From assembly GCF_023061135.1 (NCBI RefSeq), contig NZ_JAKGAN010000008.1, positions 62,001 through 126,000 of the forward strand: DNA of 64,000 bases, read 5' to 3'. Shown here piece after piece: positions 25,814 through 33,348 of this stretch. The DNA is from Chromohalobacter sarecensis (lineage in GTDB: Bacteria > Pseudomonadota > Gammaproteobacteria > Pseudomonadales > Halomonadaceae). Numbering within the stretch: position 1 is the first letter of the stretch; each line of letters begins with the position of its first letter. The notes under the pieces are model-generated. The model had not been told where the DNA came from and searched no databases. It saw only the letters and a program-made list of their open reading frames with translations. The position numbers and the translations under genes are program-made.

Positions 25814-27153
25814 TGGGATATCTCCCAGACGATGGTGGCCTCGAGTCCATGTTCAGGGCGGTTGCGCAGCTGGAGTGTCGCCTGCTGGCGCTGGGCCAGT
25901 TCGACGACGATTGAAAGCCCCAGGCCGCTACCGGTGGTGCGTTGGTCGGAGGCGCGACGGAAACGTTCGGTGACTTTCTCGAGCAGTTCGTCGGGGATGC
26001 CGGGGCCACTGTCGCGCACGCTCAATTGGGCGATGCCTGACGCGGTCTCGCTTAGTTCCACCTCGACATGGCCACCTTCGGGCGTGTAGCGCAGGGCGTT
26101 ATCGAGCAGATTGCGGAACAGGATGCCGACTTCGGTCTCATCGGCATGCACGCGCAGTTGTTTGAGTCCTTCGAGCGTCAATTGCTGCTGGCGCTCATGA
26201 GCGAGAGGCCACAGGTCGGCCATGAGTTCTATGACGATGGGGTAGAGGTCGATCGGGGTGGTGTGGTTATCCGGTGTGCGATCCAGTCGCGCCAGCACCA
26301 GCAGTTGTTCAACGACACGTTGCAAACGCTCGACGCCGGTATATGCCTTTTGCAACGATGCGGTCTCCCCGGCCTTGACGTTGTCCAGCTGGATACGCAG
26401 CGCGGCTAACGGGGTACGCAATTCGTGGGCGGCATCTGCGGTGAAGCGACGTTCGCGTTCCAGGGTTTCGCCCAACCTTTCGATGAAGTCGTTCAATGAG
26501 TGATGCAGTCCCTCGAGTTCGCGGGGAACGTCGAGCTCGATATGCCGAAGATCACGAGCATGCCGCCCTTTGACCTGGTCGGAGAGGCGCTGCATGGGAC
26601 GCAAGCCACGGCGGATGATACGGTTCATCAGCCATAGCATGACCGGCAACAAAATCAGCAAGGGAATGAGGTTGTTCCAGGTGATGCGTTCGACGATCTC
26701 GCGCTGGAAATTGCCGCGTTGGCCCATGCTGATCCACAGGTTGTTGCGCTCGTCGAACATGCTGAAGACGCGCCAGCGGTGACCGGCGTAGTCGACCCAG
26801 CGGAAGCCTTCTTCGTCGGGGGCGGGGAAAGTGGCATCTTGTGTCCATTTCCCCTGGAGCAGGCGTGGTGTCTTGTCGGGCTCCCAGAATCCCAGCGCGA
26901 GTTTGCGTTCTTCCTCGTGATAGAGCTTGGCCGGCGTGCCGTCATCGCCTTCGAGCGCGACGGGCCGGCCATCGCGATAGGTGCGTGCCGGATAATCGGG
27001 AATGTCGAGACGGTTGGCCAAATTGGCGAGCGTGGCATCGCTGGCGTCGTCCGGTAGCTGACCGGCGACGATGCGGCTGTGTAGGCTGAGCTGGGTGTCG
27101 AGCATTTCTTCCAGCTCGTGATCGGTAATCAAATACGAGGCGAGCACCGCCAC
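25798..27153 (-). CDS. Sensor histidine kinase missing its N-terminal start and first membrane helix
   Basis: 451 residues are readable from a GTG at 27153. They begin VLASYLITDHELEEMLDTQL, the end of the first membrane helix of QseC/TctE-type kinases, so about 20-25 N-terminal residues are missing. The rest is intact: periplasmic region (about 10-160), second membrane helix (161-178), HAMP, the phosphoacceptor His243 in ADAAHELRTPL, NLLDNALRYTP, DSGPGIPDELL and GSGLGLSIVVEL. The preceding response regulator runs directly into it and lacks its own output domain. Without the first helix the periplasmic sensor could not be exported normally. Likely a non-functional or altered remnant. No plausible ribosome binding site precedes the GTG. 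Confidence 0.8.
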   Translation of the reverse strand: MAVLASYLITDHELEEMLDTQLSLHSRIVAGQLPDDASDATLANLANRLDIPDYPARTYRDGRPVALEGDDGTPAKLYHEEERKLALGFWEPDKTPRLLQGKWTQDATFPAPDEEGFRWVDYAGHRWRVFSMFDERNNLWISMGQRGNFQREIVERITWNNLIPLLILLPVMLWLMNRIIRRGLRPMQRLSDQVKGRHARDLRHIELDVPRELEGLHHSLNDFIERLGETLERERRFTADAAHELRTPLAALRIQLDNVKAGETASLQKAYTGVERLQRVVEQLLVLARLDRTPDNHTTPIDLYPIVIELMADLWPLAHERQQQLTLEGLKQLRVHADETEVGILFRNLLDNALRYTPEGGHVEVELSETASGIAQLSVRDSGPGIPDELLEKVTERFRRASDQRTTGSGLGLSIVVELAQRQQATLQLRNRPEHGLEATIVWEISHQPRR

Positions 27154-27497
27154 ATGACGCGTAGGCGCGCGAGTAATTCCTGCAGATCGAACGGCTTGAG
27201 CACGTAGTCGTCGGCGCCGGCATCGAGGCCACGTATACGTTCCTCGACGGCGTCACGCGCAGTAAGGATGAGAATCGGCAGTGAGGAGGAAGCCTTGCGT
27301 AGGCCTTCGAGCACCGCCATGCCATCCATGTCGGGGAGACCCAGATCGAGGATCATGGCGCTGAACGCTTCGTTTTGGGCAGCTTCGATAGCATGATGGC
27401 CTTCGCTGAACCAATCCACCGTATAGGCTTCGCGGGTGAGCGCGGTCTTGATGCCATCGCCCAGCAGGGGGTCGTCTTCGACCAAGAGTATACGCAT
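27129..27497 (-). pseudogene. OmpR-family response regulator truncated after the receiver domain
   Basis: A 122-residue product starting MRILLVEDDP (GAGGAGG upstream). The receiver is complete: acidic pair E7-D8-D9, phosphoacceptor Asp51 in ILDLGLPDMDG, Thr79 and Lys101 in YVLKPFDL. The family sequence stops at QELLARLR (residue 113). Nine unrelated residues and a stop follow, and those bases encode the kinase's membrane helix in another frame. About 100 residues of winged-helix DNA-binding domain are absent, while PmrA/QseB-type boxes remain upstream. A deletion joining receiver to kinase explains both defects. A stand-alone receiver is possible but less likely given the damaged partner. Confidence 0.82.
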
Positions 27498-27541
27498 GGA
27501 GCCTCCTCGGCATTGGCGCCAGCGTAGCATGCTGCGTAAAG

Positions 27542-27558
27542 CTTAAGTCTTTCTTAAA
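27542..27558. promoter_or_regulatory. PmrA/QseB-type box CTTAAG-N5-CTTAAA upstream of the response regulator
   Basis: Two direct half-sites 5 bp apart match the known PmrA/QseB pattern. The box overlaps the stop of the SDR-like gene and lies 45 bp before the regulator start, so it would serve autoregulation. Confidence 0.6.
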
Positions 27559-28165
27559 ACGTGTTGAAGCCATCGACCGCTGCGCGCCGACGCTGGCTGG
27601 CATGCATGTAGTCTCGCCATCGGGCCGCAAGGGAAGGGCGATGGTGTCGTTCGATGGCCTGTATCACGCGGCGTGTGGCGTGGTGCAGTGCCGCCAAGTG
27701 ATAGACATGTGGAATGTCCTCGGGCGCCAGGTGTGAAAAGCGGGCGCGCCTCGGGGAGGGGGCGACGCTAAGTGCGAGTCTGTCCGGCCGCGACGCCTCC
27801 CGGACCCGCGAGACACATGGGCGCCGTGACCGGGCCTCGCTTGTCGTGACGAGGCCGATATCGACGTGCAGCGCGCCTTCGATGTTGAGGGCATCATCCG
27901 AGCCGGGCGATCGCACATGAATCAGCATCTCGATGCCGGCACGCGCCGCGATCTCTTGGCATTGCTGGCGTTGCTGCAGGGCTGATGGTGAGGCCACGAT
28001 GGGATGAATACGCGTCGGCACGCCGCGCACTTGTCGTTCGAGTGCGGTCTGGTTTTCGTCCAGCGTCCATAACAGGGCGCCGCGTGGTAGTAACCAATCG
28101 ATGAGAACTTCCGCGAAAGGTGTATCGGCGCCCGTGATGAGAATGCGACGTTGCGACCAATCCAT
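27554..28165 (-). CDS. Degenerate SDR-like protein of unknown function
   Basis: A 203-residue protein. The N-terminus MDWSQRRILITGADTPFAE resembles an SDR nucleotide strand, but the glycine motif is altered (TGADTPFA instead of TGxxxGxG), and no Y-x3-K catalytic pair is visible. The middle is Arg/Ser-rich and not SDR-like, which may mean a shifted frame or rapid divergence. It precedes the response regulator on the same strand and has its own PmrA/QseB-type box 54 bp upstream, so it probably belongs to the two-component regulon. Function unknown. Confidence 0.55.
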   Translation of the reverse strand: MDWSQRRILITGADTPFAEVLIDWLLPRGALLWTLDENQTALERQVRGVPTRIHPIVASPSALQQRQQCQEIAARAGIEMLIHVRSPGSDDALNIEGALHVDIGLVTTSEARSRRPCVSRVREASRPDRLALSVAPSPRRARFSHLAPEDIPHVYHLAALHHATRRVIQAIERHHRPSLAARWRDYMHASQRRRAAVDGFNTF

Positions 28166-28218
28166 GAGATACCTGCCGATGGCGGGGATGAAATAATCGC
28201 AACGCTCGCACGGTAACG

Positions 28219-28235
28219 CTTAAGAGAAGCTTACG
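28219..28235. promoter_or_regulatory. PmrA/QseB-type box CTTAAG-N5-CTTACG upstream of the SDR-like gene
   Basis: A second pair of direct half-sites with the same spacing as 27542-27558. It is positioned to control the SDR-like/regulator/kinase unit. Confidence 0.5.
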
Positions 28236-28263
28236 TTGTCTGCGGAGATTTCAGTCTCGACGT

Positions 28264-29490
28264 TTAGCCCAGTGGCCCGCCGACAACGGTCTTCTTGAGT
28301 CCTGCGAGGATGGCGTCGCCATCTTCGTGGGCGAGTTCGTCATACCAGGCGCGGGTCTGCTCGGGGTCCAGGCCATGGATCATCCCCGCGCGCTTGCGTG
28401 CACGGGAGACGATTTCGCCGACGCGCTCGACACGCGCGGCATCGTAGTGCGTCAGTGCCGTGGCAATCGCCGTCGAGGTGTCGGTGTGCGCATCAAGGGC
28501 ATGCTGTACGGCCTCGGCCAGCACCCAGGCATCTTCCATGGCCTGACAGCCGCCCTGGCCGAGATCCGGCGACATGCCGTGCGCGGCGTCGCCGAGCAAC
28601 GCCACGCGGGGCGCGGTGAGCGTATCGAGGGGTGGAATATCGTGGATTTCGAGGCGCGCCATGCGCTGAGGATCGAAGCGCTCGATCAAGGCGTGTACCG
28701 GCTCGGCCCAGCCGGCGAAATACTCGCGCAGTTCATCGCGATAGTGCTGCGGATCGTTTGGCGTGCCGGCGGGCAAGGGCACGTCGAAGAAACAGTAGAA
28801 TTCCTGCGTGCCCTGGTCGTTACCGCCGCTGCCCATAGGCATCAACGAGACGCGTTTGGCATCGCCGACGTATTGGTCCCAATTGTGGAGCGGCGCCAGA
28901 TCATCGTCAGCGGGCACACGCACGTTCCAGTTGACGTACCCCACGTACTGGCGCTCCACGGCGTGCCCGGTGAGCTTGCCGCGCAGCCGTGAGTGCGTGC
29001 CGTCGGCGACTACCAGCACGTCGGCGTCGAGGCTGCCGCCATCCTCGAAATGTGCCGTGACGCCGTCGTCCGTCAGCGTGTAATCGTGGCAACAACGCCC
29101 GAGCTGGATATGCGCGTCACCCACTGCCTCGAAGAGTGTCTGCTGCAAAGCGGCGCGCGCGATGGGGCAGGCGCGCTGCCCGACGTCTTCGAACAGCGGC
29201 GCGAGACTGAAATCGGTCAAGGTCTGCCCATGATGGGTGAGATAGCGCATGCGGGTCATCTCGCCGCTGAGCCGCTCGATGGTGTCGCCGAGCCCCAGGC
29301 GGTGCATGATCTTGACCCCGTTGGGCCATAGAGAAATGGCCGCGCCTATCGGGCGTATTTCTTGGACACGCTCGACGACGGTGACCCTGTGGCCCTGGTG
29401 TTGAAAGGCAAGCGCGGTACTCAGGCCGCCCATCCCCGCGCCGACGACGAGAACGTGCAAGGGAGGCGTGTGTTGTGCTGAGCGAGACAT
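28264..29490 (-). CDS. hpxO: FAD-dependent urate hydroxylase-like monooxygenase
   Basis: A 408-residue class A flavoprotein starting at 29490 (MSRSAQHTPPLHVLVVGAGMGG) with GGAG 6 bp upstream. The same frame is open far upstream, but that part reads through the permease gene out of frame. Motifs are the dinucleotide fold GAGMGGLSTAL, VVADGTHSRLR, YVGYVNWN (as in HpxO) and LLGDAAHGMSPDLGQGGCQAMEDA (GDAAHGMSPDLGQGG). HpxO oxidises urate to 5-hydroxyisourate. It lies after the permease and the guanine deaminase/xanthine dehydrogenase genes on the same strand, which fits the next step of purine breakdown. Related salicylate-type hydroxylases share the fold, but context favours urate. Confidence 0.8.
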   Translation of the reverse strand: MSRSAQHTPPLHVLVVGAGMGGLSTALAFQHQGHRVTVVERVQEIRPIGAAISLWPNGVKIMHRLGLGDTIERLSGEMTRMRYLTHHGQTLTDFSLAPLFEDVGQRACPIARAALQQTLFEAVGDAHIQLGRCCHDYTLTDDGVTAHFEDGGSLDADVLVVADGTHSRLRGKLTGHAVERQYVGYVNWNVRVPADDDLAPLHNWDQYVGDAKRVSLMPMGSGGNDQGTQEFYCFFDVPLPAGTPNDPQHYRDELREYFAGWAEPVHALIERFDPQRMARLEIHDIPPLDTLTAPRVALLGDAAHGMSPDLGQGGCQAMEDAWVLAEAVQHALDAHTDTSTAIATALTHYDAARVERVGEIVSRARKRAGMIHGLDPEQTRAWYDELAHEDGDAILAGLKKTVVGGPLG

Positions 29491-29537
29491 GGCGAACTCC
29501 TTCGATCGATTGTTATGGGTCACGAGATCGTTATGGC

Positions 29538-30920
29538 TTACGAAGACTGATTGGGTGCCGTGGCGCGTGGCGTTGCGTCGGCGGGCTCCTCGGCGTTCCC
29601 GGTGCTGCCGGGCAGCAACAGGGTGCATAGGATGGCGGTCAACCCGCCGGTGGTGATCGGCGAAGAGAAGATCCGTTCGGCGGTCTCGGGAAGCCCGGTG
29701 AGAGCTTCGGGAACGAGCTGGACGCCGAGCCCCATGCCCAGCGACACGGCGATGGTCATGATTGTCTTGCGGGTCATCGTCTGATCGCTGAGGATGCGGA
29801 TGCCGGAGACGGCGATCAGGCCGAACATCAAGGTCGTCGCGGCGCCGAGCACGGGGCGTGGAATGAACTGCAGCAGAGTGCCGAGGGCGGGAATGAGGCC
29901 CAGCAACAGCAGGATGACCGCGACGTAGCGCCCCACATGGCGACTGGCCACACCGGTCAACTGCACGACACCGGTATTCTGGCTGAAGGTAGTGTTCGGA
30001 AACGTATTGAACAGTGCGGCGATCAAGGAGTTGACGCCATCGGCCAGCACGCCGCCGCGTATCCGGCGTTGATAGACTGGGCCGCTGACGGGCTCGCCCG
30101 AGGCGCGTGACGTGCCGGTGAGATCGCCTACGGTCTCGATGGCGGTGACCAGGAAGATGAACGCCACGGGGATGAAGGCCGTCCAGTCGAAGCCGATGCC
30201 GAAGCGCAGCGGCTGCGGCAGGGCGAACCATTCAAGTGCCTCGGGACGACCTTCGAACTGGCCGGTAAACGCGGCCACGAGACAGCCAATGACGAGCCCG
30301 AAGAACACCGAGCCGATGCGCAGCCAAGTGTGTCGGGACATCTGACAAGCCAGCACCACGATGATCACCAGCGCCGCGAGGCCCAGGTTGGTGAGGCTGC
30401 CGAAATCCTCGGCGCCGACCCCGCCGGCCATGTCGGTGACGCCGACCTTGACCAGCGAGAGGCCGATCAAGGTCACGACCACGCCGGTCACGGTGGGCGT
30501 TATGATGCGCTTGAGGCGATGCAGCATGCCGCCGAGGGCGATCTCGATGAAACTGCCCACGGCACAAACGCCGAGCAACGTCGCGATGACGGCCTCGTCG
30601 CTGGCGCCGCCGGCACGCGCTGTCTCGCCGGCGGCAATCAGCGCGGCCACGAACGAGAAGCTCGTCCCCTGAACACTCAAGAGCCCCGACCCGAGCGGCC
30701 CGAGGCGCTGGGATTGCACCCATGTCGCCACGCCCGAGACGAACAGCGCCATACTGATCAGATACGACATGTACTGGTCGAGCCCCAAGGCACTGCCGAC
30801 GATCAGGCTGGGCGCGATAATCCCCACGAAGCTGGCAAGGACGTGTTGTACGGCGACGAGTAGCGCGGCCAGCGGCCCGGGGCGATCCTCGAGTCGGTAG
30901 AGGGGTTGATCGACTGACAT
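29538..30920 (-). CDS. NCS2 xanthine/urate permease
   Basis: A 460-residue nucleobase-cation symporter with about 14 membrane segments. The start at 30920 (MSVDQPLYRLED) has AGGAG upstream. Features are AVQHVLASFVGIIAPSLIVG (the Q-H motif of helix 1), LGPLGSGLLSVQGTSFSF, the signature FLVTAIETVGDLTGTS with the proton-coupling glutamate, and FPNTTFSQNTGVVQLTGVASR (NTTFSQNTGVVQLT). That last motif is typical of xanthine/urate transporters. It lies between hpxO-like and guaD genes. It imports xanthine or urate for the pathway. Confidence 0.92.
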   Translation of the reverse strand: MSVDQPLYRLEDRPGPLAALLVAVQHVLASFVGIIAPSLIVGSALGLDQYMSYLISMALFVSGVATWVQSQRLGPLGSGLLSVQGTSFSFVAALIAAGETARAGGASDEAVIATLLGVCAVGSFIEIALGGMLHRLKRIITPTVTGVVVTLIGLSLVKVGVTDMAGGVGAEDFGSLTNLGLAALVIIVVLACQMSRHTWLRIGSVFFGLVIGCLVAAFTGQFEGRPEALEWFALPQPLRFGIGFDWTAFIPVAFIFLVTAIETVGDLTGTSRASGEPVSGPVYQRRIRGGVLADGVNSLIAALFNTFPNTTFSQNTGVVQLTGVASRHVGRYVAVILLLLGLIPALGTLLQFIPRPVLGAATTLMFGLIAVSGIRILSDQTMTRKTIMTIAVSLGMGLGVQLVPEALTGLPETAERIFSSPITTGGLTAILCTLLLPGSTGNAEEPADATPRATAPNQSS

Positions 30921-30958
30921 GGCTTGGCTCCTTGTGCCCGATCGTGCGGCGGGCTTTA

Positions 30959-30966
30959 TGTATACA
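30959..30966. promoter_or_regulatory. Palindrome TGTATACA upstream of the permease
   Basis: An 8-bp palindrome 38 bp before the permease start, resembling GntR-type operators of purine genes. Too short to assign firmly. Confidence 0.3.
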
Positions 30967-31058
30967 AAATCATGCTGCAATGCATAAGCAATAGGAGTGC
31001 CAAGTGTGTGCCATCGCCAGGCTCGCCGCATGCCTGGGCGCTGGCGAGGATCGATGCT

Positions 31059-32417
31059 TCATGAATGTGCGGCTGCGCGCTCCATTGGTGCTCCACGGTG
31101 ATCGCGTGCATCACGTTGGTGCACTAGGTCGCCATCGGCCCAGGTGGCGTACACGCAGCGGTCATCACCCAGCATCATCAGCGCGAAGAGCCGCTCGCCG
31201 AGTGATTCGGCCACTTGGGTGCGACGCGCCAGCAACGGTGTAGCGGCCATATCCAGCACCACCAGGTCGGCTTCGTGCCCCGCTTGTACGCGACCGATGC
31301 AGTGATCGAGGTGCAGCGCCCGAGCATTGCCCAGCGTAAGCCGATAAAGTCCCTGCCAGGCGGTCAGCGGCTGCCCAAGCAAGGCGCCGACCTGATACGC
31401 GCCTTGCAGCGTCGTCAGGCCGCATACCCCGGTGCCGGCCCCCACGTCACTGGCTAGCGAGGTGACGACGCCGGCGTCACGGGTGGCGAGGCGATCGAAG
31501 AGCCCGCTGCCCAGAAACAGGTTGGACGTCGGCGAGAAGGCGATATTGGCGCCGGCATCGGCGAGCCGCGCGCGCTCGTCCTCGGAGAGATGAATGCCGT
31601 GCGCGTAGGTGCTGTGCGGGCCGACTAGTCCATAACGTTCGTAGACGGCAAGGTAGTCACGGCATTCAGGGAATAGCTCGGCGACCCAGGCGAGTTCGCC
31701 TCGGTTCTCCGAGAGATGGCTTTGTAGATACAGGCTTTGGTCGTTGCGCAGCACGCCCCCCACGGCATCGAGTTGTTCGCGACTCGATGTCGGGGCGAAA
31801 CGCGGCGTCAGCGAATAGGCCAGACGATCCTTACCGTGCCAGTCGGCGATGAGCCGCTCGCTATCGCGGATGCCACCGGTGGCGGTGTCGGTGAGCGCCT
31901 CCGGGGCGTGGCGATCCATCAGGACTTTGCCCGCCAGCAAGCGCAACCGGCGCTTGCCGGCGGCACTGAAGATGCTGTCCACCGATCCGGGGTGCGAGGT
32001 GCAGAATACTTGAGCGGTGGTCGTGCCGCCGCGCAGCATCTCGTCGAGGAAGCGCTCGGCGACGTCTGCGGCATGGGCGCGTTCGGCGAAACGGCATTCG
32101 GCGGGGAAGGTGTAGTCGTTGAGCCAGTCGAGCAGTTCGCGGCCGAACGAGGCGATGATATCGAGCTGCGAATAATGCACATGGCTGTCGATGAAGCCGG
32201 GCATGATCAGCTTGCCGCGGTAGTCGACGAGCTCGATTTTCTCGGGCACATGCGCAGCGAGGGCGGCAAAGTCGTCGACAGCGCGAATGCGGCCATCTTC
32301 TACCCACACGGCGCCATCTTCCCAATAGTGCAAGCTATCAGCTTCCGGGGTCGGGGCTTCGCCGGGATCGGCATTGAAGGTCAGCACGGCGCCGCGTAGC
32401 AATCGGGAGTGGGTCAT
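31059..32417 (-). CDS. guaD: Guanine deaminase
   Basis: A 452-residue zinc amidohydrolase starting at 32417 (MTHSRLLRGAVLTFNADP). Motifs are MPGFIDSHVHYSQ (metal histidines), the C-terminal-side HLSEN, STYAHGIHL, and the catalytic aspartate in SLASDVGAGTG. It converts guanine to xanthine and ammonia, feeding the xanthine dehydrogenase encoded just upstream. It lies 52 bp after xdhC and is followed by the permease. The segment ECRFAERAHAADVAERFL and the TFPAE motif separate guanine deaminases from related cytosine/chlorohydrolase enzymes. Confidence 0.93.
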   Translation of the reverse strand: MTHSRLLRGAVLTFNADPGEAPTPEADSLHYWEDGAVWVEDGRIRAVDDFAALAAHVPEKIELVDYRGKLIMPGFIDSHVHYSQLDIIASFGRELLDWLNDYTFPAECRFAERAHAADVAERFLDEMLRGGTTTAQVFCTSHPGSVDSIFSAAGKRRLRLLAGKVLMDRHAPEALTDTATGGIRDSERLIADWHGKDRLAYSLTPRFAPTSSREQLDAVGGVLRNDQSLYLQSHLSENRGELAWVAELFPECRDYLAVYERYGLVGPHSTYAHGIHLSEDERARLADAGANIAFSPTSNLFLGSGLFDRLATRDAGVVTSLASDVGAGTGVCGLTTLQGAYQVGALLGQPLTAWQGLYRLTLGNARALHLDHCIGRVQAGHEADLVVLDMAATPLLARRTQVAESLGERLFALMMLGDDRCVYATWADGDLVHQRDARDHRGAPMERAAAHS

Positions 32418-32469
32418 GGAAACGCTCTTGTAAACGGAAAATGACGAAAACAGTGCTCTGCTATCGGCC

Positions 32470-33348
32470 TCAGAGGTGCACACCTTGGCCAGTCGTCTGG
32501 CGCCAGGTGGTGGGCGTCACTCCACGCTGTGACGCGTGGGTCTCGGCCGGGGCAAAGGTCAGTAATTCGGCGGCGATGGCCAACGCGATCTCATAGGGCC
32601 GCTTGCCGCCCGCACCGGGGATGCCGATCGGGCAGCGTACCCGCGCCAGCGCGTTCGTGTCGTGCCCGGCATCGCGCAGGGGACGCTGGAAACTCGCCCA
32701 CTTGCTTTGCGAGCCGATCAAGCCGATGGAGGCTATGCCGGCATGGTTGAGCAAGGCGTCGACGAGGCGGCGGTCCTGAGTGTGATCATGGGTCATGACG
32801 AGCGCATGGACACCATGCGGCAGGCTTTCCAGGGCCGTCTCGATGGCCGGCGTGATGGCGTTCTCGTCGAGGCAACGGCAATCGACGCGTGGCGAGGGCG
32901 CGAGTGCCGCGAAGGCGTCGGCACGACTGTCAAACCAATGTATTCGCCAGGCAAGCGGTGTCAGCAAGGGCACGAGTGCTTGCGCGACGTGGCCGGCACC
33001 GAATATGGCGATGTGCTGCTCGGCGCCCGCGAAGCACTCGAACAGCAAGCTGACATGACCGCCGCAACACTGCCCGCTGCGGCCGCCCAGGGGAAAGGCT
33101 TCGAGACGTGGCGTGGTTGGCTGCTCGCCACGCGCGCTGGCGGCGAGCATGTCGCGTGCGCAGGCGATGGCCTGGTACTCGAAGCGACCGCCGCCGAGCG
33201 TGTCGTGGCTGGTCTCGGCGGTCACCACCATCTTGGCACCGGGCTCGCGCGGCGTGGAGCCTTCGGCACCGACCACGCTGATCAGCACGTGAGGCGCGGC
33301 CTCGCCTTGCAGACGGTGCAGGGCGCTGTGCCAGGTCTCGGCGCTCAT
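32470..33348 (-). CDS. xdhC: Xanthine dehydrogenase accessory protein XdhC
   Basis: A 292-residue molybdenum-cofactor chaperone. The N-terminal domain has GSTPREPGAKMVV and the cysteine motif GQCCGG. The Rossmann-like domain begins IAIFGAGHVAQALVPLL, and GAGGKRPYEIALAIAAEL closes the protein. It binds and sulfurates the molybdenum cofactor and inserts it into XdhB. It overlaps xdhB by 4 bp, giving coupled translation. A Gln/Thr-rich tail ends the protein. Confidence 0.94.
   Translation of the reverse strand: MSAETWHSALHRLQGEAAPHVLISVVGAEGSTPREPGAKMVVTAETSHDTLGGGRFEYQAIACARDMLAASARGEQPTTPRLEAFPLGGRSGQCCGGHVSLLFECFAGAEQHIAIFGAGHVAQALVPLLTPLAWRIHWFDSRADAFAALAPSPRVDCRCLDENAITPAIETALESLPHGVHALVMTHDHTQDRRLVDALLNHAGIASIGLIGSQSKWASFQRPLRDAGHDTNALARVRCPIGIPGAGGKRPYEIALAIAAELLTFAPAETHASQRGVTPTTWRQTTGQGVHL

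Noticed and set aside
29491-30231. Upstream 247 codons in frame with the urate-hydroxylase-like gene, suggesting a fusion protein
   Set aside because: They read out of frame through the permease gene and are Arg/His-rich. A proper start with ribosome binding site exists at 29490.
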